DNA of 64,000 bases from Volutella citrinella (taxonomy: Eukaryota; Ascomycota; Sordariomycetes; Hypocreales; Nectriaceae). The notes beneath the pieces were generated by a model, which had not been told where the DNA came from, ran no database searches, and saw nothing but the letters and a program-made list of their open reading frames with translations. The stretch is from NCBI GenBank assembly GCA_034401135.1, contig JAWZSP010000003.1, positions 1,240,001 to 1,304,000 on the forward strand, given 5' to 3'. This document shows, piece after piece, positions 25,104-36,526 of this stretch; position 1 is the stretch's first letter, and every line of letters begins with the position of its first letter. The position numbers were made by a program, and so were the translations under genes.

Positions 25104-25321
25104 GTCAATGAACTTGTTCCATGCCCCTCCGAAGAATCTTCGTCATGCAACCACCCATGCGCTCCCAAACCCATCAGAACCCTGTTAAATGCTACTTATT
25201 GATGAATGAAAGCGAAAGGCATCTTTGCTACCGCCCTGGAACCGCATCCTCCTCCCGCCACGATTCGCAACATGGCCCATCATGACGGCTCCGTTTCTTG
25301 TAGAAGAGGATAAGTAATTCC

Positions 25322-28295
25322 TCATAGAGAGTATTGGGCTTCCAGAGCTTGGCGATCTTTCTGCGGTAGACTACCGAGAAACTCGTTGAACTGGGGAATC
25401 ATCTGCTTATAGCAGGCGAGGACCTATGAATTGTTAGTGGAAATGCTCGCTGACGACATGTCACGGTGGCAGGGTGTGGGCGGTGTCTCACATTCTGGAA
25501 TACTTCGTGCAACTCTTGTTTAATGGGGTTCTTCAGGCTCATGTCACGATAACGCGCGATGGCGGTAAAGTATGAGATCAGCACCTTCTCCATGGCTTGA
25601 GGATTTCGCAGCACAACCATGGAGAAGCCCTTGAAGGAAGACGCCTTCTCCTCCGTCGTGTCCACCTCGAGCATGGAGGTGAGCCAATCCTCGGCAAAGG
25701 TACCGAGATGGGGGGCCAGGAGTTCTGCGTTGTCCAGACCAAGGCGTCCCAGCGCCAACGCAGCGTTCTCGCTGAGACACTTGGGCACGCGAGGGTTGGT
25801 CATGATCTCGGCGAACCGTTGTAGGAGCTCGGGTACCCAAGGGGCCATGCCTGCCTTGTGTTGTATTGAGACCTCGCCGGCTGACCAACAGGCGTTGTTG
25901 ACGACGCCAAAGCCGCTGTCAATCTCTTCGTCCAGGACATTGTCCATGTCCAGCTGCTTGAGGAGGATGGGGAAGACGGTGGGTAGATAGGGCTGGAGCA
26001 GGGGGTAGACGTAACGAGCGCAGTCTCCCAGCAGCGCATAGGCGGACTGGCGCACTTCGTCTGCAGGATCCTCCATGCAGAAGCTAAGGAGCTCAAAGAA
26101 CGACTGCTGCGACTGCTTGACAAGTGCCATGGACTTGTTGTCGTCCAGAGCTTGGATGATGGCGCTAAGGAGGTCCAGACTTGTCACCAGGAAGTCCTTG
26201 TCGGGCTGATCCACGGCCGAGTTGCTTGCGGCTGCAAGCGTCTGCTCGAGATTGACGTGAACAATATTCACGCATCGCAAGAAGATGGGCTCTGCGTAAG
26301 GGGCGAAGGCATCGTGTAAGGCCATGGCCACATAAGATAGGCACTCTAGTAGAGGGAACAATTCGCGAGACTGATCCGAAACCTTATTGTAGCGGTCAAT
26401 GAGGGCAGGCATTAGTTGGCCAGCCAAATCGGGCTTGGCCAGAGCTGGGCCGATGTACTCTGCGAGCGTCTGCACACAATCGTACAGGATGTACATGTTG
26501 CGGTCCTTGTACTTGGCGAAGCATCGGACAAACTGTTGGATGATGGGGCCTGCATAGGGTTCGAGTACATTGCCAGCCTTGTCCTCGAGGTTAGCGACGG
26601 CTGATGCTGCAGCTTCCTGCACCTTCTTGTTCTTGTCCAACATGTGGCGGAGGATTCCGTCGATGAGAGGGACGAAGAACTGGTCCTTCTGGGCCCCGTC
26701 GAGCTTGGCGGCCCAAGATGAGTATCGTCCGAGCGTCCAGCAAGTAATCTGTCGAACCACTGGTTCGTGGTCCTCCAGCAGGCTGATCAAGTAAGGCACG
26801 AGATCAGGGAGATGAGGCTCGACCACAGGCATACAGCCCTCGGCCACAGCGCCAAGGGCCAGCACAGCAGCCTCGCGGTATGGCCACTCAGTGTGCTTGA
26901 GGTTCTGGGAGAGATATGGCAGGATGGTTTCGAAGACGGGGGCCTGGAAGTCGCGCGCAAACACATCGAGAGCGGCAGCTGAGCACTTTCGGATGGTCCA
27001 TTTCTCGTCGGGGTTCTCGTCGCCGTCATCATACTCGTCGATTTCGCCGTCTTCGAGGTCTTCATCCATGCTGGCGAGCTTCTCGTATGCGTTGCCGTTC
27101 TGGTTGGGATCGGCAGAAGCTTCGGCGCCGTTGGCCGTACGGGCAACGGGCTTCTTGGCGAACGCCGGCTTGATATCCTCTTCTCGGTCATCCTCGTCCT
27201 CATCGTCGGACTGGCCTCCGAGGAGAGCAATGTCATCTCCGCTGTATACCATACACTCGAGAAGGACGGGAATGATCTTGCTGATGTAGGGCTCGAGGGC
27301 CCTCCACAGGTTGTCGTGCTCACCAACAGCCAGCCAGAACTCGGCGGCCTCGCAGGCAAGCTCCTCGTCTTCGCCCTTTTGTTGAGTGATGATGTAGTCG
27401 ACAAGGCCGGCAATATGGGGCTGGAGCTTGTCGGGCCGAGTCTCGACGAGCTGGACGAAAGAACGGCAGACTTGGCGACGAACCTCGACGTTCTCGTCGC
27501 CGGCCAGGACAAAGAGGTGCTGGAGGAGCTCATCAATGGAGTTGAGCATGGCCTGGGAGGCGCGTGGGGTGAAGACGTTGATGGCAGTCAGGGCACCGGC
27601 TCGGACACGAGGCAGAGGGCTCTTGGTTGCAGCGATGAGCTGGGGCAGGATGTAGTTGAGAGGTCGCTGGCCATTGACCTCTTTTGTCATGAGGCGGTAA
27701 TTATCCTCACAGATCTTGGCCATGGCCGACATGGCGCCTTCCTGGGCGTCATTGGAAACTTGACCGGAGGCGTTGGTGATCTGGTCGAGGAGCTGGGGTA
27801 GCAGCTCAGGCCAGCCCAGGAGACCGCTGCGGCGGATGATCTCGGTGGCGATGTTTCCGGCAAAGTTGCGAATCTGGGAGTTCTTGTCCCCTAGGCTCAT
27901 GGGAACGGCGAGCTTGATAAGCGGCAGGCTGGACTCTGGGATGGATTTCCAGTCGGAGCGGATGTTGTTCTTGAGCATGATGCCGGCGGCGGATCGCACG
28001 AGGTAAAAGTCCAGCTCGCTGAATTGGAGGCCATTGGGAGGCTGGGCGCTGGAGAAGAGGAAGGCGAGATAGTTGTTGATGTCGGGCGAGTTCTTGGCCT
28101 GCTGGAGCATCTGTATACAAGTTTAGCGAATGGAGTGGCCGGGATGTGCCGGCGCATGCAACGACGGGGCGCAAGAGGAGCGGCGGGACTCACCTGCTCG
28201 GCCTGCTTCTGGGCGTTCTTGTCGAAGCCGCTGAGGGAGTCCTTTAGGCAGGCAGCTAGCTGCTGAAGCGACTCGGGGGCGGGTTGCCAGGCCAT
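25322..28295 (-). CDS. KAP104: Transportin, karyopherin beta-2 (Kap104)
   Basis: Exons 28295-28194, 28110-25492 and 25423-25322; introns of 83 nt (donor GTGAGT) and 68 nt (donor GTGAGA, acceptor TAG); 940 residues, as expected for the family. The whole protein is HEAT-repeat-like. The N-terminus has the karyopherin opening (MAWQPAPESLQQLAACLKDS, later AAGIMLKNNIRSDW) and the middle has RPLNYILPQLI and LFVLAGDENVEVRRQVCR, close to transportin-1. Two acidic tracts at about residues 336-345 and 382-404 (DDEDEDDREED, DEYDDGDENPDE) form the long acidic H8 loop that lets RanGTP displace cargo, which distinguishes transportin from importin-beta. It imports PY-NLS cargo such as hnRNP-type RNA-binding proteins. 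The start has good context (catcATGGcc). The C-terminus comes from a 102-nt last exon. Confidence 0.96.
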
Positions 28296-30962
28296 GATGG
28301 CGGCTGGAGGCGGACGGCGAGATGTGCGAAAGAGATGTCGCGGTGCGGGCGGAGCAGAGATGGAAGGAAGACAAGGATGGGGGGGTCGTAGAGATCCGGG
28401 ACGTCGTCAATCACATCGGCGAAGCTCGGGGGCTTCTACGACGTCGAGTCGGCAGGCGCGGGGGTCAGAGGGGGAGGCGGACAGCGCTCGACAAGTCGGC
28501 GAGGGCGGCAGAGGAGGAGGTGAGGATGCAGAGAGAGCGGTGGGATCTTGGACCGGATGGGGTTGTCGTGGAGGAGCGGGCGGGAAGCAGCGAAAATGGT
28601 GCCCCTCAGTCGCAGGGGTGGGTTTGGTTTGGTCTGTCTTGGCCTGGTAGGCTGGATTTTGGTGGGCAGCGCAAGGAGCGAGTGGACAGTGGGCAGGCAG
28701 GTGGGCAGGCCCAGAGTACCTAAATGGACGGGCACCTAATCCAGCGTTCGGCTACTGCTACAAAAACTCAGGTACTTGGTGCATGTACTGGGCTAACAAG
28801 GCGGATGAGTGGGTGCACCACCACCAACAGTTTAGAGGATGCTCGGCTTGACGCATCGAAGCATCTGACATGCTGGTCTTACAAACAAACGATCAAACCC
28901 GCCTCCGCCGCTGCTAGGACATTGCCGCCGAGGATCCTGCGGGAGTTGTCACCAGCTGGTATATGCTCGTAGAGACGGACAAAGCTTTCAAGTCCCTTTG
29001 TGGGTGCCCGCCCAGTCCAGTTTGAAGGTACAGTGCGTGGGGCCACTACACCAGGCCGTCCACTCCAGCCCTCGGTTCCGAACACACTGCACAGTACAAA
29101 TAGTTGGCGGGCGCTGAACTGGAGGGGGACGCAAGAGGCAGTATGGGGAAAATTTGACGGGGAGAAAAAGAAATGACCGTGGTTCGGTGTCGGCATCTTC
29201 AACCTGGATAGACCCAGCTCTCATCGCTTCTCGCACAAGGATTGTCGAGATGTTCCTTTCGTCTGTGGAGGGGGAGAGGTACCCGAGCCTCGAAGAAGGT
29301 ACCTCACTTGTTTGGACTCGATCCTACTAATCACCACCAAAATCACTACACTGCCTGCCAGCACGTCGCAGAGCCGGGGCTCGTTTGCATTTTTTTGCTG
29401 CAATTTTGCCCCCCTCCACCAAGCAGCTGCTGCAGCAGGTCTATAAGTAACGGCGGCTATACTCCGTCTCCGGCTGAAGGAGCAGCCCCGATGTGGCTCG
29501 TTTGCACCAAGCACCCGGCCCAGTCAGTCCCAGCGCACCACTTGGGCCACCACTCAAGTTCCGCCCACCGCGCAGATGAGACGTTTGGCACTGGGCATCG
29601 CCCACTAAATATGAGCGGGCCTATCTCGACTTGGTTTGGCTGGCGGGGTGAGACCAGTGCTGCGGCCTCATCAACAGAACCCAGTTGCCCTTTCCAGCCT
29701 GTCGCTTGGGGGGGGGGTCCCTGGTTGTTGTGTGGTGCGAGCAGCGGCGCGTGGTGCAGTCATCGTCATTCTAGGACACAAGCATGGTGGTGCCCAGACT
29801 TGTGGGGAGATGGACTCCAGGTTGGCACTGTGCGTGTCGGATCCAGTCCCATTCCACCGCACCATCCATGATGCTGTTGCTGCTGCAGGGAGCGGGCGGG
29901 AGAGCACACCACCGGACGAGATGGTGAACATCCATCATCACTCGTCTTGTGGGGGGGGGCACAGGCATTCAGGTCACACGGCCCCGCAATTTCTCCCTCT
30001 GGCGGGCGACACTGACTGGCTGCGGGTGACACTGGCACTGGTGACACTGATGACAATCAATACCACCCCGCCCAGCAGTTTGGCCGGGTGGCTCGCGCAG
30101 GTGTTGCCTCAGATTGTTGTCCTCTCCCGGGTTATCTGTGACAGCTGGGAGCTGCGTGAAGGGTCTGATGGGTGGGGTAATCGACTGGGCTGGCAGCGAC
30201 CAAGTTCAAGTGGCGGCGACAACGCTAGAGTAAACAATTTTTTCCCTGTCGAATATTTCGTTACGCCAGTACTCCGTCCAAGGCGGTTACCCACCAGCGG
30301 GGCCCCCACTAAGCCCTCTTTTGCCTGCTAGACTGTCTGGTCGAAACATTGCCCACTGTTTCATTACTGAATCCATCAGTAGTTGGCAGGCCGACTGTGG
30401 AGGTAGAGGCCCAAGCCCTCCTTGTGTGACGTGGTGAATGGCTCAGGTACGAGTATGGGCCGAGCCACTATCGCATAGAGCGAGCCATAGTTAGCCTTAT
30501 TTTGGCTGGTAGTTGGAGCGCATGATATTGCATCTCTCTGAAGTGGTTTTGGAGTCTTGGGCCATCGAATTTGCTCGCCATATTCCTAACAGCATCTACC
30601 AACACAATACTGGCACTGGGGCATGCCTGATGGCCCATAGGGTCGCGTCAATACGCCTTCATCCTGCGAGAGCAGAGGCGATATGTCCCACGGTTGCACC
30701 CCGCCAATATTGAACCCCTTGGCTTGGCAGTGTAGCGAGTGGCGGCCTCTTCCCAAGGACCTCATCTCGAGTCCCGACCGACGCCTTCTTGGCCAACCCT
30801 AGCCCCTACCAGATACATGTTCGTGGATGTTGGCCAAGTCTTGCATGTGGCATAGTTGAGTTTTTCCCTCATCGGCGGACAGGAGTGGCCTATGATGCTA
30901 AGAGCCCATCCCCTTCCCTATTCATGTCATGTTGTTGCCTCGTCGAATCGACAGGAGTACAA
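28296..30962. other. Intergenic: KAP104 promoter and PAC4 3' flank
   Basis: No gene is supportable. The first 400 bp next to KAP104 are pyrimidine-rich on its sense strand, as expected for a fungal promoter and leader. Long overlapping open frames at 29242-29871 and 29636-30331 are low-information GC-rich frames with no recognisable family. Short G runs occur at 29708-29717 and 29950-29959. Confidence 0.55.
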
Positions 30963-31456
30963 CTATGCTCCGTTTACCACTGGCGCGGGTTTTTGAAGCT
31001 TGTTGAGCGTGACATCGACAATCGCCTTGAGTGCTTCCATCTCTTCCTCGACTGTGCCACCCATGCCTGCATTGGTAAAGCTCATCGAACTGCTCACATA
31101 GACGGGCAGCTCAGTTCTCCTCGCCAGGATCTTGGCAAGGCGTGTCGTAAACTCCACTGACGACTCTGAGGAATAGAGAGTAGTGGAGAGAGGCTGACTG
31201 GGCTCTAGTCGCTGGTTAAGTGTGTCAGCGGTAAGTGGATGACATGAACTGCTTGGACGCAGGCGAGGGGGGAGGGGCTCACGTTGGGTAGGGCGTAGAC
31301 GAAGGACCCCATGGATGTAGGAGTGGCGAGGTCGTCGAGGGTAGCCGTGGCGAGGAACAACATGACGGCCTTGGCTTGAGATGACAACCGCATGTATATC
31401 CGCGTGTCCAAGGACTGCGGGAGGGGGATTGAGAGCTCAAAAGCCTTAGCGGCCAT
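30963..31456 (-). CDS. POC4: Proteasome assembly chaperone 4 (PAC4/Poc4) homologue
   Basis: Two exons, 31456-31283 and 31211-30963, separated by a 71-nt intron (donor GTGAGC, acceptor CAG, CTGAC branch-like site); 140 residues, close to yeast Poc4 and vertebrate PSMG4. Features matching the PAC4 fold are an early beta-strand pair (IYMRLSSQAKAVMLFLATA), SMGSFVYALP, then TTLYSSESSVEFTTRLAKIL followed by RRTELPVYVSSS and an acidic EEEMEALK helix. The core resembles the T-(S/T)-x-L...LA+-(I/L)-(A/S)-(R/K)-+-T pattern of PSMG4. With PAC3 it would help build the alpha ring of the 20S proteasome. The start context is strong (ccaccATGG). It shares its upstream region with the divergent methyltransferase gene. 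Confidence 0.82.
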
Positions 31457-32205
31457 GGTGGAATAAGCTAGTTTTGTGTGTTGTTTAAGTTCCAATAGTA
31501 GAATCCCGCACACTGACAAGTATGGCGAGTAAGAGACGTCAATCGAAAAGAGCTGTGCTGAGCGGCTGGGCTGGGAGTTGAGTTGAAGCTGCAACTGATG
31601 TCACAGACCAGCCTGCCCACTACGGCTTCCTTTGTCGCCGGAACTTGAGCTCGCCCAATTAGGTAAGCCGGATTCCAGGCAGGTTTTATGTTTTATGCTT
31701 GCGCAGAATTACAGACGGGTAGACTTATCGAGCCGAAGGATTGCACTCTCCTAATCCCGGCCACTCCAGGTACAAGACAGGCGTCTTGCGAATTATCCCA
31801 GGGCTATTGATAGCTCACCAGATGAATGGCACTTGTCTATCCCGAGTGCGAGGCGAGAGGCGAGGGTGCAGTTGGCAAAATCACATGATTTTTGCTTATC
31901 GCCGCGCGGTTGCCATTGGTCACAGCAACTGCCCTACTTCGAATGCGCCTCCGCAAAACGGCCGATGACTTATCATCGCCCAGACGGAAGCACAACAACA
32001 CCACCCGCCGCGCGACCACACAAGGATAAGAAAACATATTTTCCGTGCCGCCGCTTCACGCAACCCCATTTGGCTCAATTGGCTTCGTCAGACGCTCTAT
32101 TAGGCCGTGTCCGCCCCAAACTGATTTTCCAGGCCATGTTTTAGGTTTGAACGGCTTTTGACAACCCAATAAGTCTGTGAATTGCCCCTCCCGGGACCGG
32201 CCGTC
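31457..32205. promoter_or_regulatory. Bidirectional promoter between PAC4 and the N2227 methyltransferase
   Basis: 749 bp separate two divergent start codons. Seen inside: an inverted CCAAT box in gccattggtca (about 31911-31921), a typical HAP/CBC site, and gttggcaaaa at 31871-31880, one mismatch from the proteasome-associated control element GGTGGCAAA used by yeast Rpn4. A role in proteasome-gene control is inference, because PACE use in filamentous fungi is less clear. Confidence 0.45.
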
Positions 32206-33744
32206 ATGGAGACTCGGGCAAGTGAGCTGGTGGGCGATGACGCTGTCTGGGGCCAAGTTGACGAGAGCGCTGAAGACCCCGAAGAGGTTCGGGTGATATA
32301 CTGTGCATTGGATTCATTTTTGTTAGTTGAACCCTTTCTTGAAACCCAACTCCGCATGAGCAAAGTGTCATGGTGTCTGAGCATCGTCTGAGCTCATCAT
32401 GACACCCCCGACCAAGCGGTCGACCGATCTTGCTCTCCACAATTGGACTGCGAAAGCCTGGGCCGTTGCAAAAGTATCGCATTCTTGATATTTTGAGCAC
32501 CTCTTCCATCGCTTCCTGCACAGAATCATCGCTAAGACGGCTGCAGACAATATGCTAAAGTGGCTCATTTCAACGTCACTCATCTGAGGCGGCAATCCTT
32601 CTATGCCCTCCCGCAAGCCCACTGGCAGATGCTCGCGGCCCCGCCGTTCAACTTCCTTGAAACTCTCGAGAAGACGGACTCAGCGATTGACGCCAACGCC
32701 GAGCTCTCGCGCACCATCGCGCGGTACGGGCTCCGCTCCTTTCGCATGCTGCCCGTCGGACCCGGGGGCGAGGGCCCCGAGATGCCGCGTGAGTGGGCTG
32801 GCATCGCCAAACACGCCGATACGGACAAGGCTCGGAGCACCATACGGCAATTCTTCCGGGACTGGACTGCGGCCGGAGCAAGGGAGCGCGAGTTATGCTA
32901 CGGGCCTGTTCTGCGGGCTCTGGACCAGGAGAAGGCCAAGCAGCCGTCCCGAGTGGGCGAGTCCCAGGAGGACGCGCCGGCTCCCCTAAAGGTTCTGGTA
33001 CCTGGGGCTGGGCTGGGTCGGTTGGTGTTTGAGCTGTGTGCGCGTGGGTTTGAGGCTGAGGGGAATGAGATCTCATATCACCAGTTGCTTGCCTCGTCAT
33101 ATATTCTCAATGGATGCCCTCAGGCGGGATACCACACAATCTTTCCCTGGATACACACCTTCTCCAACCACCGCCTCCGAGAGAACCACCTGCGGAGCTA
33201 TGCCGTGCCGGACATCCACCCCGGGACTACCCTCGCAGAGATTGGTGACAAGGTGGGCTCCATGTCCATGTGCGCGGCCGATTTTCTCTGCCTGTACGGC
33301 GACGACGAGCACGCCGCCGCCTACGATGCTGTCGCCAGCGTCTTCTTCCTCGACACGGCGCCGAACCTCGTGCGTTACCTCGAGGTCATCCGCCACTGTC
33401 TCCGCCCGGGCGGCGTCCTCGTCAACATAGGCCCCTTGCTGTGGCACTTTGAGAACAACGCTCCGGGCAACCACGGACACGACGATGACGGCGATGGCGA
33501 GCACGATGCTGCGAACTCGTCGGGCATTGCGGACCCGGGTAGTTTCGAGCTGGCTGATGACGAGGTTATGGCGCTGCTGGAGAAGATGGGCTTCGTCGTC
33601 GAGTGGCGCCAGACCGGCCTCGAGGCGCCGTACATTCAAGACGCCGACAGCCTTCTGCAGACGACGTACAGAGCCAGCGCGTGGGTGGCGCGGAAGCCGC
33701 TGGCTGACAGCAAGCAGCGGACGGGGGGCTCGATTTCCCAATGA
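32206..33744 (+). CDS. N2227-family methyltransferase (carnosine N-methyltransferase-like)
   Basis: Two exons, 32206-32321 and 32547-33744, joined across a 225-nt intron (donor GTTAGT, acceptor GCAG); 437 residues. The first exon supplies DPEEVRVIYCALDSF, which runs straight into LQYAKVAHFNVTHLRRQSF, the conserved start of this family; without it the protein would lack its first 44 residues. The SAM-binding loop is VLVPGAGLGRLVFEL (188-202), followed by the family signatures GNEISYHQLLASSYILN (211-227), PWIHTFSN (239-246) and GPLLWHFEN (334-342). In animals the family (CARNMT1/UPF0586) methylates carnosine and protein histidine; the fungal substrate is uncertain. A His/Asp-rich insertion at 347-365 follows GPLLWHFEN and is probably a surface loop. 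It converges with the SDR gene, with 280 bp between stops. Confidence 0.92.
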
Positions 33745-34024
33745 AATATGTATCTTTACGCGACCTCGGGATTCATTTGCATAAACTGCGGTTAAAAATT
33801 TACACTGGACGGATAGCAACAACAACAACAATAAGGGCGAAACGGGACGAGGACGGGGCATATAGCAAGTCATGCATGTTGATACAATTCTGTGTCTGTC
33901 TAGCGAGCATTGCCAATACACGAACCAGACCGCCGCTCGGGGTTCCCAAAGCCGTATTAAACTCTCCTTCTTTTGCGATCTCCGATTCGGCAGCCGCGCC
34001 AGCTTGTTATCCTCCCCCCTCCAG

Positions 34025-35004
34025 CTACAGCTTGGATGCCTTGGGCGACTTGGCCGCGTCGGCAGCATCGGCCAATGCCCCCGTAGGCTGGAGCTGGCCG
34101 CTCGACCAGAGCGCTCCGCCGTCGAGGGCCAAGGTCTCTCCGTTGACGTAAGCGCCGGCGCGGCTGCACAGGAAGACGACGGCGCCGGCAATGTCCTCAG
34201 GGACGCCCAGGCGGCGAAGGGGGTTGGCGCGGCCGATGGCGTCGGCGCCGCCCGACTTCTCGAGCAGGCCGTTGGCCATCTTGCTGGGGAAGAAGCCCGG
34301 GCAGAGCGAGTTGACGGCGATGTGACGCGGGCCCAGGTCGACGGCGAGGTTGCGGCCCAGATGCAGGGCGGCGGCCTTGCTGGCCGAGTAGCCAAACGTC
34401 GCGTGCTCGCCGAGGCTGCCGATGCCGAGGCCGGCGACGGACGCCGTGATGAGCACGCGAGACGGGTCGCCGGCGACGGCCCTCTTCTGCAGCATGGGCG
34501 CGAATAGGCGGATGGTGTTGAAGACGGCCTTGACGTTGAGGTCCATGACCTTGGTGAACGCCGAGTCCGGGTGCGTGTCGAACTTCTCGCCCCACGACGC
34601 GCCCGCGTTGGCCAGGAGGATATCGACGGCGTCCGTGTGCTTCGCGACCTGCGCGACCAGGCTCTCAACGCCCTGGATCGTCGCCGAGTCCGCCGGCACG
34701 GAGATGGCAATCTGTCCTGGGGCCAGGTTCGGAAGCGCGTTGAGGGCCGCTACGGCCTCTTCGCACGCCTTGGCCTTGCGCGACGAGATGAAGACCTTGG
34801 AGCATCCGGCCTGGAGGAGGCTGCGGCGGCGGCGGAGAGTCAGCAATGCGATTCGATGCCTTTGGGATAGTGTTGGATGTGGACTTACGCAGAGGCGGCG
34901 TGGAGTCCGAGGCCACGCGACCCGCCTGTGACGACGGCGACCTTGCCCTTGAGCGAGAAGAGGGACGAGAAGTCCTCGAGTTGGACGTCCACGGCGGCAG
35001 ACAT
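34025..35004 (-). CDS. Classical short-chain dehydrogenase/reductase with C-terminal SKL (RhlG/FabG-like)
   Basis: Two exons, 35004-34889 and 34820-34025, with a 68-nt intron (donor GTAAGT, acceptor GCAG); 303 residues. All classical SDR motifs are present: TGGSRGLG cofactor loop (26-33), NAG (110-112), catalytic Ser166 in TASVAG, and Tyr183-x3-Lys187 in GYSASKAAAL, followed by PGFF. The closest named group is the FabG-like reductases that fungal annotation often labels rhamnolipid-biosynthesis 3-oxoacyl-ACP reductase (RhlG). That label is by similarity only, and the substrate is unknown. The protein ends in SKL, the canonical type-1 peroxisomal signal, after an Ala/Lys/Ser-rich linker. The start has good context (gccgccATG). 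The acceptor chosen is the only one that keeps ALLQAGCSKVF in frame. Confidence 0.93.
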
Positions 35005-36526
35005 GGCGGCGATTATGAGGTGTGAAGGCGATGCAGTTGGCGAGACGCTCTGGCTCCCAAGATATATCGAGCGCGGCTGTTACGAGTCGAAATAAATTAT
35101 CCCGTGGTACTTCGGCCCGCGGCACCTCCTGGCTCCTGGTCGATCGTGGCGTCGCAGGCGATGATGCCGATCCGCAGGGAAAGCTTGAGCTACGTGGGAT
35201 CTGGAGCAGGGGATGATCCAAGCCAAGGCGGATTGAGTGCGCTGAAGGGGGAATTTAACAACACGTCCCTCAAGGTAGACACGCTCGATGCGCAGTCAGG
35301 GCGCCGGTATATATTATTCTGAGGCCGGATCCCGTCCAGGCTGCAGGTACCATGTCACGGCGGTTGGTGCGGATGCGGGGAAGATACCGAGGCACACAAA
35401 GCCACGCCCGGTTTACCTTGCGCGGCCCCCAACGACAACGACGGCGCCGACGGGGCGTCGTTCGGCATGATGTCACAGCGCCGACAAAATGAAGATGCTC
35501 AATTGCTCATCATAACTTATCATGGATCTCATCATAACTATGGGCCTAAGCTGGAATAGGGCGCAACTGTGAACGGCGCCAGAAACAAAAAGGGCACATC
35601 TTCCAAGGGAGCGAATCTCTGATGGCTTGGCCAATCCTCGCGTGAATCCAGCCAAGCAGAGTAGAAAAGCACAATAAAAAAATGAAAATGGAAGAAACAA
35701 ACAAGTGTAGTATGACGCACGAAATCAAGCCGTCTCGCGGTACGAGGCTTGGAAAATTTCAGTCTGGAGATTGATGGTAGTACTTGTCTCGGCTTCTGTG
35801 AGCCACAAGCGCGCCCAGCATGGCAAGAAAAGAACACATGAGAGAGAAACAAGAGAGAAACACGACTAGGCAACCAAGGGGATCCCCACAGACCAGAAAC
35901 AAGACTCCCTAGATCAATTGCTGTAGATCCTCGGCGTTCGTGAGACGAGTGCTGTTCCAACTGTTGATTTTCCCAATCCAATCCAATCTCATGCCCAAGC
36001 CCAGGCTCGTAAGTCGTAAATCGTCCACGGGGCAAAGCGTAGACGCTCTGTTTGCCCGTGTAAGTACCCTGTTTTCACAGGGCTGTATGTCGCAGCCGCG
36101 AACCTTGTCCAATCTCGAATCATGCGGCAAAATCTACTCTAATCCGTGGCGGATCAGAGCGTTCGGGGGAAGCCGATCAACCAAGAAAAGTAAGCCAAAA
36201 GAAGCAAAAGAAAGAAGAGAGAAAGACGAAATGAAAAGAGATAAAGATGAAGAAAAGAAAAATAGTAAAAAGCGTTTGCACATGCGTCATAAACCATGAG
36301 GCGTGCCGGCGATAATGACAGCAGCATGAGCCTGCTGCCATCCCATCGCATACAGAGGTTTCTTCCTCTGAACGTGTTGTCGTATCAAGATATCATGGCA
36401 CACCGGCCACTTCGAGCCTCGCCCCGCGAGAACGTATAATAAGAGTTTGCCATTAAGGCCAATGGCTCATGCCACTGGGGGCATGTGCAACATTTAGTAA
36501 CGTGGGATGGGCATGTTGAGCTCGCC
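35005..36526. other. Intergenic: SDR promoter and 3' flank of the DUF6590 gene
   Basis: No gene is supportable. The stretch from about 36170 to 36290 is purine-rich, with many AAAGAAAAG-like runs, giving spurious Lys/Glu-rich frames. The SDR promoter should lie at the left end. Confidence 0.55.

Larger units (their letters stand above)
10086..25321. other. 15-kb gene desert upstream of the zinc-cluster regulator
   Basis: Bounded by the start of the zinc-cluster gene (reading left) and the stop of KAP104 (also reading left), so only the former has its promoter here. I find no supportable gene. Open frames up to about 200 codons exist on both strands but overlap each other, lack splice-linked partners and show no family resemblance. 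Contents noted: CACC/GGT-rich low-complexity patches (12200-12240, 22020-22040), AT-rich runs (12310-12340), a GATT microsatellite (20767-20783), AT-richer stretches at about 17.4-17.6 and 24.1-25.2 kb, and a short frame with a GFA-like CxC motif at 24816-25103. Most of it reads as unique GC-rich DNA. Confidence 0.55.

Noticed and set aside
33097..34710. 537-codon minus-strand open frame
   Set aside because: It is the antisense shadow of the methyltransferase gene joined to an off-frame of the SDR gene; Arg/Ser-rich composition is typical of shadows.
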